Source: Streptobacillus notomytis
Lineage (GTDB): Bacteria > Fusobacteriota > Fusobacteriia > Fusobacteriales > Leptotrichiaceae
Direction: 5' to 3'
Length of the DNA stretch: 64,000 nt
Assembly (NCBI GenBank): GCA_001612575.1
Contig: LJRV01000156.1
Coordinates: 1-64,000, forward strand
The notes beneath the pieces were generated by a model, which was not told the DNA's origin, did no database searches, and worked only from the letters and a program-made list of their open reading frames with translations. Position numbers and translations under genes: made by a program. Of the stretch, positions 38,745-46,752 are shown piece after piece. Numbering within the stretch: the stretch's first letter is position 1; every line of letters begins with the position of its first letter.

Positions 38745-38894
38745 GAGTAGTTGATTTTGAGACTTTGTGCGGAACTCTCCTGCCTCAGGGGTATAGGATT
38801 ATATAAGAAGATTACATAAACTCTCATATCTACTACTATTTTTACTTTTTTTATTTAATTTAAGGGTAGCACGTTGAACACTACCCTTTTTTTT
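38745..38894 (+). ncRNA. candidate structured small RNA, about 145 nt
   Basis: Transcription should start near 38745 and end at the terminator at 38894. No reading frame is visible. The RNA can fold into a long rod. AGTAGT (38746-38751) pairs with ACTACT (38832-38837). The stem continues with few mismatches to about 38770/38812 (TTTGTG with CATAAA). Inside lie a bulge with CGGAACT, a six-base hairpin (CTCCTG, loop CCT, CAGGGG) and an AT-rich strand (TATAGGATTATATAAG). This overall shape recalls 6S RNA, but it is shorter and I do not recognise its sequence. Confidence 0.6.
38862..38894 (+). terminator. terminator of the small RNA
   Basis: AAGGGTAG and CTACCCTT form an eight-base stem, followed by eight T residues. 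It sits between the small RNA and the convergent truncated gene at 38895. Confidence 0.88.
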
Positions 38895-39362
38895 CTATAT
38901 CTTCAATTCATTTATCTTTATTATAATCTCGCTTTCAAAATGATTAATGTGATTTTCAACTATCCTAGCTAATTCCTTGTAGTCTAAACTATTATTATCT
39001 CCACATTCTATATTAGATTTTAAAATTGATATCGTTGTTTCATGAACCTTATTTATTTCCGTTTTAAGTAAATTTATAATACTTATAAACTTATAATATG
39101 TGGCTTGGTTGCGTAACAATTCACTACTCCTATTTAACATATCAATGTTTATTTTATCTAGTTCTAATTCTATCTGATTAATGTTCTTTTTTATATTATT
39201 CTGTATTATATATTTGAACATATTACTTTTATATATATTAATCATTTTTAACCAATGCAACCCTACCTGTATTTTTAAGTCATCACTGCCTAAATGTCCA
39301 TTAACTAGCCTTTCTTTTACAAGTATTATTGCTTGATTTGTAACAATAAAGCAAATAAACAA
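38895..39362 (-). pseudogene. truncated paralogue of the prophage membrane-anchored coiled protein
   Basis: This 155-residue frame matches the gene at 41223-41816 through most of its length: QAIILVKERLVNGHLGSDDL here against QAIILVKDKLVNGHLNNDDL there, and related helices after it. It lacks a proper start and the conserved N-terminal membrane segment. The upstream frame is open only to a TGA about 40 bases away, with a hydrophobic but diverged stretch. It looks like a partial duplicate left at the prophage end. Confidence 0.65.
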
Positions 39363-39481
39363 AAAATGTAGTAAAATTAAGAAAAATCATGTATTATTTT
39401 TTTATTTTTCCCTTAAAATAATATAATTTTTTAAATCTTTAGTACCTTTTTAGAACTCAAAAAATGAATTTTCTCATAATA

Positions 39482-39507
39482 AAAAGGTAGGCACAATCCT
39501 ACCTTTT
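39482..39507 (-). terminator. terminator downstream of the Panacea/membrane-protein module
   Basis: A ten-base perfect stem (AAAAGGTAGG with CCTACCTTTT, six-base loop), with T residues following on the minus strand. Confidence 0.8.
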
Positions 39508-39625
39508 AAAATACATTATCATATCCATAATAGCCTTAGATGTTGTACACTTATTTTCTTTTTTATAGATTTCTAAGACTTCATTTCCTTATATTCTTCC
39601 TCTGTATCTATAACCTAAAAATAAC

Positions 39626-39706
39626 TTATTTTTTTAATGTAATATTATCTTTGTTAGGTTTTCCTTTTTTTCTTCCCGAGTTTTCTCTATATCCTCCTCT
39701 TGACAT
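39626..39706 (-). pseudogene. remnant of a GxGRK-arm small protein
   Basis: A 26-codon frame from an ATG at 39706 starts MSRGGYRENSGRKKGKPNK, the same kind of basic arm as in the gene at 38534. It stops before the ribbon-helix-helix part. Downstream codons in another frame (VIDTEEEYKEMKS) look like the lost continuation. The rest of 39363-39830 holds no gene that I can support. Confidence 0.5.
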
Positions 39707-39830
39707 AATTTTGATATTTGTACAAAGATAACTTAAAATTGAAATAAGAACAATAATCAAACTTTATCTCATTTAAATTTAGCTATATTAAGATTGAATT
39801 ACATTACTAAAAAAAGTAAATCTATATTTT

Positions 39831-40646
39831 TTAAACTAATTTTCCAAAAGTTAATAATAAAGACAATAAAAATAATATTAAGATTAATAATTTAATATTT
39901 TTATTTTCTAAAATAGCTGAAATTATTCCTTTTTTAGTTTTTTCTTCACTATCTTTTTCTAATTCAAAGTCTTGATTATTAGTTCCAAAATACTCCTTAA
40001 TAGTACTAAACATTCCTCTGATTAAAAATAATAACCCAGTATTAAATATGAACCACATCAAAAAAAGTTTTACAGGATTATCATTTATAGCTTTAGCAAA
40101 ACTTTCTGTTAAAATAGAATAATTTACACCAAATACCGTAAAAATAGACAAAGCACCCGCTATTATACCGATAAGATCAAATTTGTAATTAAAAACTTCT
40201 CTTTTTAAAGAATAAAATGTTTTTTTAAATTCATTGTATTTTTTTAATTCTTCGGACAATTTCTTATTTTCTTCTTTATATTCTTCTATTTGAAATGTAT
40301 ATTCTCCCATTTTTTGAGATAATTTAAAGATAGTATAAATTTCTTGAATATACAATAACATTTCCAAAATATCTCCATCAAGTTCTGGATTATCTAACAA
40401 ATATTTTATTGTTTCAATTAAATTCATTTCAAATCTTTCAATATTTCTTTTTCTTCCTGGTAATGTCTGATTTATCAATCTATATATTTGAACTTTATCT
40501 AATTGCTTTAAATCCTTTAATAAAAAAAATTTTTCTTTTTCTAATTTAAACTCATTAATATCAGTAAATAAATATTCAAAAAAACCTTTATTTATTTTTT
40601 CTTTTTCAAATTCTATGGCATCACTCCAATTGATTTTTTTATCCAT
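39831..40646 (-). CDS. coiled-coil protein with three membrane segments, candidate toxin/effector of a Panacea pair
   Basis: A 271-residue protein I cannot match to a named family. A soluble helical N-terminus (about 1-110) contains a basic patch (PGRKRNIERF). A coiled coil covers residues ~112-150, followed by three predicted membrane segments at about 157-178, 191-210 and 251-270, with a charged loop between the second and third. It overlaps the upstream Panacea-domain gene by eight bases, so the two are translationally coupled. In the known PanAT systems the second gene is a toxin, and several act on membranes. The topology fits a membrane-damaging effector, but this is inference. Confidence 0.6.
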   Translation of the reverse strand: MDKKINWSDAIEFEKEKINKGFFEYLFTDINEFKLEKEKFFLLKDLKQLDKVQIYRLINQTLPGRKRNIERFEMNLIETIKYLLDNPELDGDILEMLLYIQEIYTIFKLSQKMGEYTFQIEEYKEENKKLSEELKKYNEFKKTFYSLKREVFNYKFDLIGIIAGALSIFTVFGVNYSILTESFAKAINDNPVKLFLMWFIFNTGLLFLIRGMFSTIKEYFGTNNQDFELEKDSEEKTKKGIISAILENKNIKLLILILFLLSLLLTFGKLV

Positions 40647-41052
40647 AAAAATCCCTTAATTCTTGTAAAGTTATTTCTCCGTTTGGATAATTATTTATCC
40701 AAGGCAAATGTCTATGAGTTAATTTTACTAATTCGAATGGATTTCTATTAGCCAAATCATTTAGTACTCTATTTATATCTCTTGTATCTTCTTCATTAAA
40801 ATTAATTTCATTCTGAGGTGGTATCAAATTATCTTTATAAACTCTATATTTTTCATAAACTTCCTGAACAACAGGTCCAAATTCCCAAGCAAATATTTTT
40901 TCTTTAAAACATACCCTCTTATTTGAAGAATAACACAAAAAATAAACTTGAATAAAATACAGCAATTTTTGTAATTTCAAATTAGTAATACTTATATCTC
41001 TTTCATTACAATAATTAATTACATATCTTGCAACATCTAATGCACTATTCAT
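40639..41052 (-). CDS. Panacea/SocA-like domain protein (DUF4065), candidate antitoxin
   Basis: A protein of about 137 residues starting at the ATG at 41052 with AAGGTG upstream. It is a nearly complete Panacea (SocA-like, DUF4065/GepA) domain. The features are ALDVARYVINY, ITNLKLQKLLYFIQVYFL, FAWEFGPVVQEVYEKY and the final LTHRHLPW. These domains serve as antitoxins in PanAT pairs and as a proteolytic adaptor (SocA). The next gene overlaps its stop by eight bases and encodes a membrane protein. A promoter lies just upstream and a terminator separates it from the phage late operon, so it is transcribed on its own. Confidence 0.85.
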   Translation of the reverse strand: MNSALDVARYVINYCNERDISITNLKLQKLLYFIQVYFLCYSSNKRVCFKEKIFAWEFGPVVQEVYEKYRVYKDNLIPPQNEINFNEEDTRDINRVLNDLANRNPFELVKLTHRHLPWINNYPNGEITLQELRDFYG

Positions 41053-41079
41053 ATTTATCACCTTACCCTTCCTTAATAT

Positions 41080-41098
41080 ATTATACCATATATGTCAA
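41080..41098 (-). promoter_or_regulatory. promoter/operator region of the Panacea module
   Basis: Minus strand: TATAAT (41080-41085) preceded by TG-G makes an extended -10. A perfect TTGACA (41093-41098) lies only seven bases upstream, too close to be its -35. The flanking ATATAT ... ATATAT inverted repeat could be an operator for autoregulation. Confidence 0.5.
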
Positions 41099-41191
41099 GG
41101 GACTTATAATATTTTTTAGATGTTAAAAAACATATTTACTTAATCTATAGTATTTTTTTATATTTCAAATTAAAATATTTTTATTTTTGTA

Positions 41192-41224
41192 ATAAAAAAA
41201 TAAGGGCAATATTTCTATCGCCCT
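41192..41224 (-). terminator. terminator at the end of the prophage late operon
   Basis: AGGGC and GCCCT pair across an AT-rich loop that can extend the stem, followed on the minus strand by TTATTTTTTT. It overlaps the stop of the gene at 41223. Confidence 0.8.
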
Positions 41225-41816
41225 ATAAATTTATACTATCTATAATATCTAATACTTCAACATTTAAATGATCAATATGATTAATTAATGCTCTTGCTAT
41301 CGTTTCTGTTGAACATAAGCTTACTTTATTTTCCTTATACTCTTCTTTATTTTCAATTGTACTTTTTAATATATCCATACAACCATTATGTAATACATGG
41401 TACTTATCTATAATTAAATCATTTATCTTTAAAAGATTAACTCCATTTGTTTGACTTCTTATTATTTCTTTCATTCTATTAATAATATTTAGCATCTTTC
41501 TATCTAATTCAACCTTTATATTCTCGTAATTTGCTTTTATATTATTCTTAATTAGATATTCAAGAATTTCAGCCTTATATGTTTCACATAGGTGTTTCCA
41601 ATGTATTCTAATATATGAGATTAAATCATCATTATTTAAATGTCCATTAACAAGCTTGTCTTTAACGAGTATTATAGCTTGCATTATCTCTTTTTGATTT
41701 TCTGAGTTTTCTTTAAAATTCTTTACTGTAAAATATAATAGGATAACACTAGCAACTATGCTAATGCCGTTATCTCCTATTAATTTAACTAAATTAGCTA
41801 TTAATCCTATTTCCAT
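41223..41816 (-). CDS. prophage membrane-anchored coiled protein of unknown function
   Basis: A 197-residue protein. One membrane segment near residues 18-33 (ISIVASVILLYFTV) is followed by long amphipathic helices. It has no family I know. Its place beside the holin and endolysin genes suggests a role in lysis (for instance a spanin-like or holin partner), but this is only context. A truncated relative lies at 38895-39362. Confidence 0.65.
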   Translation of the reverse strand: MEIGLIANLVKLIGDNGISIVASVILLYFTVKNFKENSENQKEIMQAIILVKDKLVNGHLNNDDLISYIRIHWKHLCETYKAEILEYLIKNNIKANYENIKVELDRKMLNIINRMKEIIRSQTNGVNLLKINDLIIDKYHVLHNGCMDILKSTIENKEEYKENKVSLCSTETIARALINHIDHLNVEVLDIIDSINL

Positions 41817-41826
41817 TAACTACCCC

Positions 41827-42015
41827 CTAAAAGTACCATGTCGCACCAGCTCTAGCTACTACCTCTGTCTTTTTAATTTCAAAAGGTTTGGTCTTTAATG
41901 CTACATCAGCATATACTAATGACCTATGATAATCCCTTTTGATATCACTTAATACATCACTAAAATTCGAAAAGTTAGAATTATAAAGCGAAGCAGGGGA
42001 ACCTACTTCCCCGTT
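41827..42015 (-). other. open frame without a start codon between holin and membrane protein
   Basis: A frame of about 62 codons, closed by a TAG at 41827-41829 and beginning after a TGA inside the holin gene, reads LYNSNFSNFSDVLSDIKRDY and ALKTKPFEIKKTEVVARAG. It contains no ATG, GTG or TTG at a plausible position. It may be a remnant or be reached by a frameshift from the holin. I assign no function. Confidence 0.3.
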
Positions 42016-42350
42016 TCAACTTCTTCTTTATCTTTTTCTGTAGCTTTTGCTATTTCTTGTGTTGCCCAAGCTTTTTCAATAGCTTTTTCAGCTACAGTTT
42101 CTGTTAATGCTTTTCTTTCTTTCTCTGCCATTCTACCTAACATTTCGGTTGCCAATGCTTTTTTAGATGAACCTGATTTATCTAAAAAGTGTTTTTCCAC
42201 GAATGCTACAGCTTGAATTGCTAAGTCTAAGATTGTGTCATCTATTGTTGTCTCTGTTTTCTTTGCTAGATTTCTAAATAATGGTATTAATGCTCCAAAT
42301 ATTGCTACTAATACTCCTGCTACTAATAATAAAATTTCTTTTGTTGTCAT
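42003..42350 (-). CDS. phage holin (LL-H/holin_6_1 type)
   Basis: A 115-residue protein with one N-terminal membrane segment (ILLLVAGVLVAIFGALIPLF) and a charged helical tail (LDLAIQAVAFVEKHF, then KALATEMLGRMAEK). This is the layout of the LL-H holin family. It should form the membrane lesion that releases the endolysin encoded upstream. The start ATG has GGAG upstream. Confidence 0.82.
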   Translation of the reverse strand: MTTKEILLLVAGVLVAIFGALIPLFRNLAKKTETTIDDTILDLAIQAVAFVEKHFLDKSGSSKKALATEMLGRMAEKERKALTETVAEKAIEKAWATQEIAKATEKDKEEVETGK

Positions 42351-42403
42351 AATTTTTTCTCCTTTATATTTTTTATTTTTATTAATTTCTAATTAAATAC
42401 AAA

Positions 42404-42832
42404 TTACAATTTTAGTTCAAAATGTGGATAATCTTTAAATGTCTTCCAATCGCCACCCCAGGATATTTTTATATTAAGTCTTTCAGCAATTTGCTTAATA
42501 TGAGCTGCTACTTCTTTTAATTTAACTTCGTCATAATCTAGCTTGCCTTTTATTTTTGGATTATAGATTGCGATGTCTAATGCATATCCATAGCCATCAT
42601 TTTTAGCTTGATGATTACTCTTTTTAACATAACCATCACAAAAAGTAACAATTTTTCCAGGTCTAGTTCTACCCTGTTGATACAATTCATTTTGATATTT
42701 AGCACTTCTAACACCTTGTGTGATTAAAAAATCGTGAGGGCTTTTAATTATTGCAATTTTCATTAATTCAATTAACTTAGGATGAATATTTTCTAATCTT
42801 TCTAAACTTAATTTTGAAAAATTATATCCCAT
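42404..42832 (-). CDS. phage endolysin, M15 (VanY/CwlK-like) peptidase
   Basis: A 142-residue peptidoglycan peptidase of the M15 family. Zinc ligands His74 (SNHQAKNDGYG), Asp86 (ALDIAIY) and His137 (DYPHFEL) are present with the expected spacing. It likely cleaves an L-Ala-D-Glu or D-Ala linkage in cell-wall stem peptides during lysis. It has no signal peptide, so export depends on the adjacent holin. Confidence 0.9.
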   Translation of the reverse strand: MGYNFSKLSLERLENIHPKLIELMKIAIIKSPHDFLITQGVRSAKYQNELYQQGRTRPGKIVTFCDGYVKKSNHQAKNDGYGYALDIAIYNPKIKGKLDYDEVKLKEVAAHIKQIAERLNIKISWGGDWKTFKDYPHFELKL

Positions 42833-42897
42833 TATACTACCTCCTCTCTTAAAAATTTTATATATAAAAAAAGATAGAATTTTAATCTATCTTGTTT

Positions 42898-43335
42898 CTA
42901 AACCATTAAACCTTTATATTTTAAAGCTTCATATAATTCTTGTGGACTTATTGAATAATAATTTTTAGGTAATAATATATCAAGTTTATTATCTATTAAT
43001 TCAGCACACCATTCACTACATGTATATTTATTTTTACTATGTCTTCTTAGATTAAAAAAATGTGTTAGTAATATTCCTTTCCAGTCATATTTTTTACCCT
43101 TCGTTTTTTCATAAAAAGACATTACATCTTTTTCTGTAATTCCTTTCAATTCAAATACATCCCACTTTTTTAAATTCAATGTATTTTCTTGAATTCTAAC
43201 TTTTTGTTCGGTTGATATACCTATTAAACAATTATCTATATATAACTCACAATGTGAATATTTACCTTTTGTAAACCATTTAATAAGCCTACTCCACCAT
43301 TTATAATTATCTTTGTAAAATGCAATCTTAACCAT
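42898..43335 (-). CDS. permuted papain-like (YiiX/NlpC-P60-type) enzyme
   Basis: A 145-residue protein with the motif order of permuted NlpC/P60 enzymes: His28 in KYSHCEL first, then a cysteine (Cys106) in YTCSEWCAELI. These enzymes hydrolyse amide, thioester or lipid bonds. In a phage lysis region a cell-wall or lipid-directed role is plausible. It overlaps the tail-fibre-associated gene by eight bases. The specific substrate is unknown. Confidence 0.7.
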   Translation of the reverse strand: MVKIAFYKDNYKWWSRLIKWFTKGKYSHCELYIDNCLIGISTEQKVRIQENTLNLKKWDVFELKGITEKDVMSFYEKTKGKKYDWKGILLTHFFNLRRHSKNKYTCSEWCAELIDNKLDILLPKNYYSISPQELYEALKYKGLMV

Positions 43336-44011
43336 TTAAAATTTCCTCTTTTTCAAATTCAAATTTTTTCAATTCTTCATCACTCATTAATTTTATTTTT
43401 TCTCTCATTTCAGACCATTTCTGCATTGCATTTGTAGTCTGAGATTGCATTATTTGACCTAGTTTCATCATTTCTTGAATAGTTAAGGATACATAATGTT
43501 CATGTCCCTCTGCGTCTTTCATTTTCCACTTATCAAATTGTGTCTGTTGTGTCATTTGCATAAATGATAATATTTTTAATAGTGATGTTTGGTCTTCAAG
43601 CTCTCTATTTGGTTGTAAATATCCTTTAAATTCAAATGGTTTTTCTTTTTCTATTTGTTCATAAGTTTTAGTTTTGTTTATTAAAAAATCTCTTTTTGCT
43701 TCGTAGTTAAATTTAAGTACTCCATTTTCAGTGTATTCAAAATCTTTAAGTATTATTTGTTTTACTTTATCATTATCAATGATTTCATTATATTTCAAAA
43801 TGTATCTATTAGCCTTATATTCTTTAAATTTATAAACTTGTATTTCATCATTATTCATACTCACAACATCATTATTTTCTATTTTAGGATATTCTACATA
43901 CTCATTTTTAATTATTGCTCCTGGATAATTACTTAATATATCATTATCTTCTATTTCATCAAAAAAAGAAGCCACATAAGCTCCTTTTTTGTCATATACA
44001 TATTTACTCAT
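43328..44011 (-). CDS. DUF4376-like tail-fibre-associated protein
   Basis: A 227-residue protein. The N-terminus resembles phage tail-fibre accessory proteins (VYDKKGAYVASFFDE). The C-terminal half resembles DUF4376 (TQQTQFDKWKMKDAEGHEHY, then LTIQEMMKLGQIM). Proteins of this type sit behind the tail-fibre genes and may help fibre assembly. It has no catalytic motif that I can see. Confidence 0.6.
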   Translation of the reverse strand: MSKYVYDKKGAYVASFFDEIEDNDILSNYPGAIIKNEYVEYPKIENNDVVSMNNDEIQVYKFKEYKANRYILKYNEIIDNDKVKQIILKDFEYTENGVLKFNYEAKRDFLINKTKTYEQIEKEKPFEFKGYLQPNRELEDQTSLLKILSFMQMTQQTQFDKWKMKDAEGHEHYVSLTIQEMMKLGQIMQSQTTNAMQKWSEMREKIKLMSDEELKKFEFEKEEILNG

Positions 44012-44018
44012 TCAATCA

Positions 44019-45527
44019 TTACTCTCCTTTAAATTCTAATTCAAATGGTGGTATTATGTGTGCAAACTGCCATTCATTCCACTCTCCTGCGTCATCAACA
44101 GACCATATAGCATAGAATACTTTTAAACACAATAAGTTATTTTCAAAAGTTACACCTGTGTTTAAAAATTCTTGTTCGAACTTTTCAGTATTATTAGTTT
44201 TTTCATTAAAAATTAGTTTTTGTTCTCTTATTTGTCCATTTTCAAGTTTAAATGAAAATATTGTGTCAATCTCCTGTTCTTGCCAAGTGCAATAGCTACA
44301 ATTTGCAGTTCTAACATTTTTTTCATTTAAATAGTACGCATATCTTTTACCCCATTGACCACAACTTCCATATTCTTCGTGCTGGTTCTTATCAGTAAAT
44401 ACTGTTTTAAATTTAAATTCATAAATTCCATCATTATCTTTATTTAATTTAAAATATATTCCATATTTATTGAAATTAGCATTTAACGTTCTTGCACTCT
44501 TTCCATTATTGTCATTTGCTAGCATGTCATTGAAGAAAGGAAGCCAGACATCTTTCACAAAAAAATTCATTTCTTCATTTGCCTTCATCTTATTTTCAGA
44601 AAAAGATAAAGATAATTTGTAATGATTAATTTCTTCATAATCGTTTTCTCTCTTTTCTTCATAAGTTGAATAAGTATTATATTCTAAAGTTACATCCACA
44701 TCATCAAAATTAAATCCAAAATCTAATGGTGTGTTTTCTTTATATATTCCATAAGCAAAATCATCATTTTCATTTAATTTCAAACAAAAATTTTTATCAT
44801 TTTCAAAATTTCCAAAGGATTTATTTATATAATAATTATGAACTTGTTTTTTTTCATGAGTGAAATATATAAAACTCTCTGATACTTCACTTATTGGTTT
44901 TTTAATGTATTTTTGTATTGTTTCGTATTCTGATAAAATAGCTTTATTAAATACTTCTTTTTTTAATTTTATTTTTGATAAATATTCTATATCAAAAGAA
45001 TTAAATTTGTATTCCTCATAATTTTGTTTAGTAATAGTATATTCTTCTAAATTTAATGGTAATTCTATCATATCTTCAATGTTTTCAAGTTTTGAATATT
45101 TTTTTAAGTAATTTATAAGTGCGAATAAACTCATTCTATTATTAGTGCTATCTAAAATTACAAAATTTGTAATGTCTTTAGGTTTAAAAAAATAATATTC
45201 ATTCAGCCTATTATTTGTACTCCATTCAATTTTTTGTTTATCTCCAACTTCAAAATCGCTATACATTTTTTTATATAGTTCTTCAATATCATTTTCTACT
45301 TTTTCATTATATTCTTCATTTAAAAATCTCAAACCAACTTTTTTAAAATTTTCTTTATCTGGTAAAGTATATTGTCCACTATTTTTGCACTTATATAGTT
45401 GTTCATTATATAAAATAATATCACCTTTAAATAGGTTATCATTTATACTTTTTACTTTATCACTACCAATTAAAGCCTTTAAACTTTTAGACATATCAGT
45501 GCTAGAAATTAATTTTCTTTTATTCAT
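44019..45527 (-). CDS. putative tail-fibre or receptor-binding protein
   Basis: A 502-residue protein with no family I recognise. Near residues 30-68 lies a module (FKGDIILYNEQLYKCKNSG, then YTLPDKENFKK) shared with the small gene upstream. It resembles a carbohydrate-binding module of the chitin-binding V/XII type. The rest is rich in beta-strand-like aromatic residues. The region near residues 405-430 has a cysteine cluster (GSCGQ and NCSYCTWQE). Position after the tail fibre fits a host-recognition protein. Confidence 0.6.
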   Translation of the reverse strand: MNKRKLISSTDMSKSLKALIGSDKVKSINDNLFKGDIILYNEQLYKCKNSGQYTLPDKENFKKVGLRFLNEEYNEKVENDIEELYKKMYSDFEVGDKQKIEWSTNNRLNEYYFFKPKDITNFVILDSTNNRMSLFALINYLKKYSKLENIEDMIELPLNLEEYTITKQNYEEYKFNSFDIEYLSKIKLKKEVFNKAILSEYETIQKYIKKPISEVSESFIYFTHEKKQVHNYYINKSFGNFENDKNFCLKLNENDDFAYGIYKENTPLDFGFNFDDVDVTLEYNTYSTYEEKRENDYEEINHYKLSLSFSENKMKANEEMNFFVKDVWLPFFNDMLANDNNGKSARTLNANFNKYGIYFKLNKDNDGIYEFKFKTVFTDKNQHEEYGSCGQWGKRYAYYLNEKNVRTANCSYCTWQEQEIDTIFSFKLENGQIREQKLIFNEKTNNTEKFEQEFLNTGVTFENNLLCLKVFYAIWSVDDAGEWNEWQFAHIIPPFELEFKGE

Positions 45528-45528
45528 G

Positions 45529-45762
45529 TTATTTCCCTCTTAGGTTTATTTTTTTAAAATTAGTTTCATCTGGTATTGAATAAGTTCCAGCCTTTTTGCA
45601 TTTATATAAAGTGACACTTCCGTTATTAAAATATTTCATGATGTCACCTTTTTTATATTCTTGTTCAACTCCAGAATTTTTATTTTCTCCTTGTCCTAAA
45701 ATAATTCTTAAAATTTTAATTTCTTCATTTTTATCAATTACTCTTTTTTCGTTTATAGCCAT
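45529..45762 (-). CDS. small tail-associated protein with a sugar-binding-like module
   Basis: A 77-residue protein. Its C-terminal half (KKGDIMKYFNNGSVTLYKCK, then TYSIPDETNFKK) repeats the module in the following 502-residue protein. It sits between the fibre gene and that protein, with two-base gaps. It may be a split-off adhesion module. Confidence 0.6.
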   Translation of the reverse strand: MAINEKRVIDKNEEIKILRIILGQGENKNSGVEQEYKKGDIMKYFNNGSVTLYKCKKAGTYSIPDETNFKKINLRGK

Positions 45763-45764
45763 AT

Positions 45765-46748
45765 TTACACCTCACGCCATATCTCTTCAAAAGTTGCGAA
45801 CTTTAAATTGTTTTCAGTAAATATTTCAATTTCTGGATAATATGATTCAACATTTTTCCTAGACCTAACTACAATTCTAGGTTTTTCTTCTTCAGTTATA
45901 ATAAGCTGTACACCTAAGTTTCTGTTATAAGAAAAATTAATAAAACTATTTGTAAGATTAAATAATTTTGAATTATGATTAGAACTGTAAATTCCCGTAG
46001 GCAATATTTTATTTAAATCTATTTCTTTAACATGAGAGGTATTACCTATACCAAATTCTTGAATTTTTAAAAGGGATTGTTCTTTTATTCTATCATTAGT
46101 TACTAAACCATTTACTACTTCTTTAACTTTAGTTAAACTTATCATTCCCCTTGACGTTTCAGACGCTTCTAAAAAATTAAGTGTTATATCTTCATTATTT
46201 TTTGTATATATTAAATCATTATTAGTTATTTTTAAATTAGTTATAACTTGCTCTTTATCAGCTTTGTTTACAAGTTTTTTATTTACATTTTCATCAAATA
46301 CTTGTAAAGTCAACAGAGCATTCGTGTTATGATTTATATAAAAATTAGCATTTCTGTTAATGTTTAAAAATAGTTCAAAATTAATCGTTACTATACCTTT
46401 TCCTGAATCTTCGGGGACAAAATCACTATTTTCTGCAGTAATTATAGCAATCAAAATCTCTTGGCTATTTTTAGAAGCATATATTCCGATTGTCTCAAGA
46501 TTATATCCTGCCGTGTTTCCTGAATTATTAATTATTGCTGTAATTTTTATTTTATCATCGATTTTTAAAATCGATGAAATCGGAATAACTTTTTTAATTT
46601 CATCTAAAGTAGTAACATTTTCTAGATTTTCACTTAATTTTTTAGATGACACCTTCACATTAGTTATTTCTATGTTGTCAACACCCAAAGCATCATTAAG
46701 TATCTCTAATCCTTTATTTGTCATAACAGGCTTATTCCATTGTGCCAC
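45765..46748 (-). CDS. phage tail fibre (side fibre N-terminal domain)
   Basis: A 327-residue fibre protein. The N-terminus MAQWNKPVMTNKGLEILNDA and YNLETIGIYASKN are typical of the myophage fibre attachment domain. NFYINHNTNALLTLQ and ASETSRGMISLTKV follow, then a fibre shaft. It attaches to the baseplate encoded upstream. Confidence 0.82.
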   Translation of the reverse strand: MAQWNKPVMTNKGLEILNDALGVDNIEITNVKVSSKKLSENLENVTTLDEIKKVIPISSILKIDDKIKITAIINNSGNTAGYNLETIGIYASKNSQEILIAIITAENSDFVPEDSGKGIVTINFELFLNINRNANFYINHNTNALLTLQVFDENVNKKLVNKADKEQVITNLKITNNDLIYTKNNEDITLNFLEASETSRGMISLTKVKEVVNGLVTNDRIKEQSLLKIQEFGIGNTSHVKEIDLNKILPTGIYSSNHNSKLFNLTNSFINFSYNRNLGVQLIITEEEKPRIVVRSRKNVESYYPEIEIFTENNLKFATFEEIWREV

Positions 46749-46752
46749 TTTC

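Noticed and set aside
39540..39731. Plus-strand 63-codon frame
   Set aside because: Antisense to the GxGRK remnant, no ribosome-binding site, and rich in Phe/Leu from AT-rich codons.
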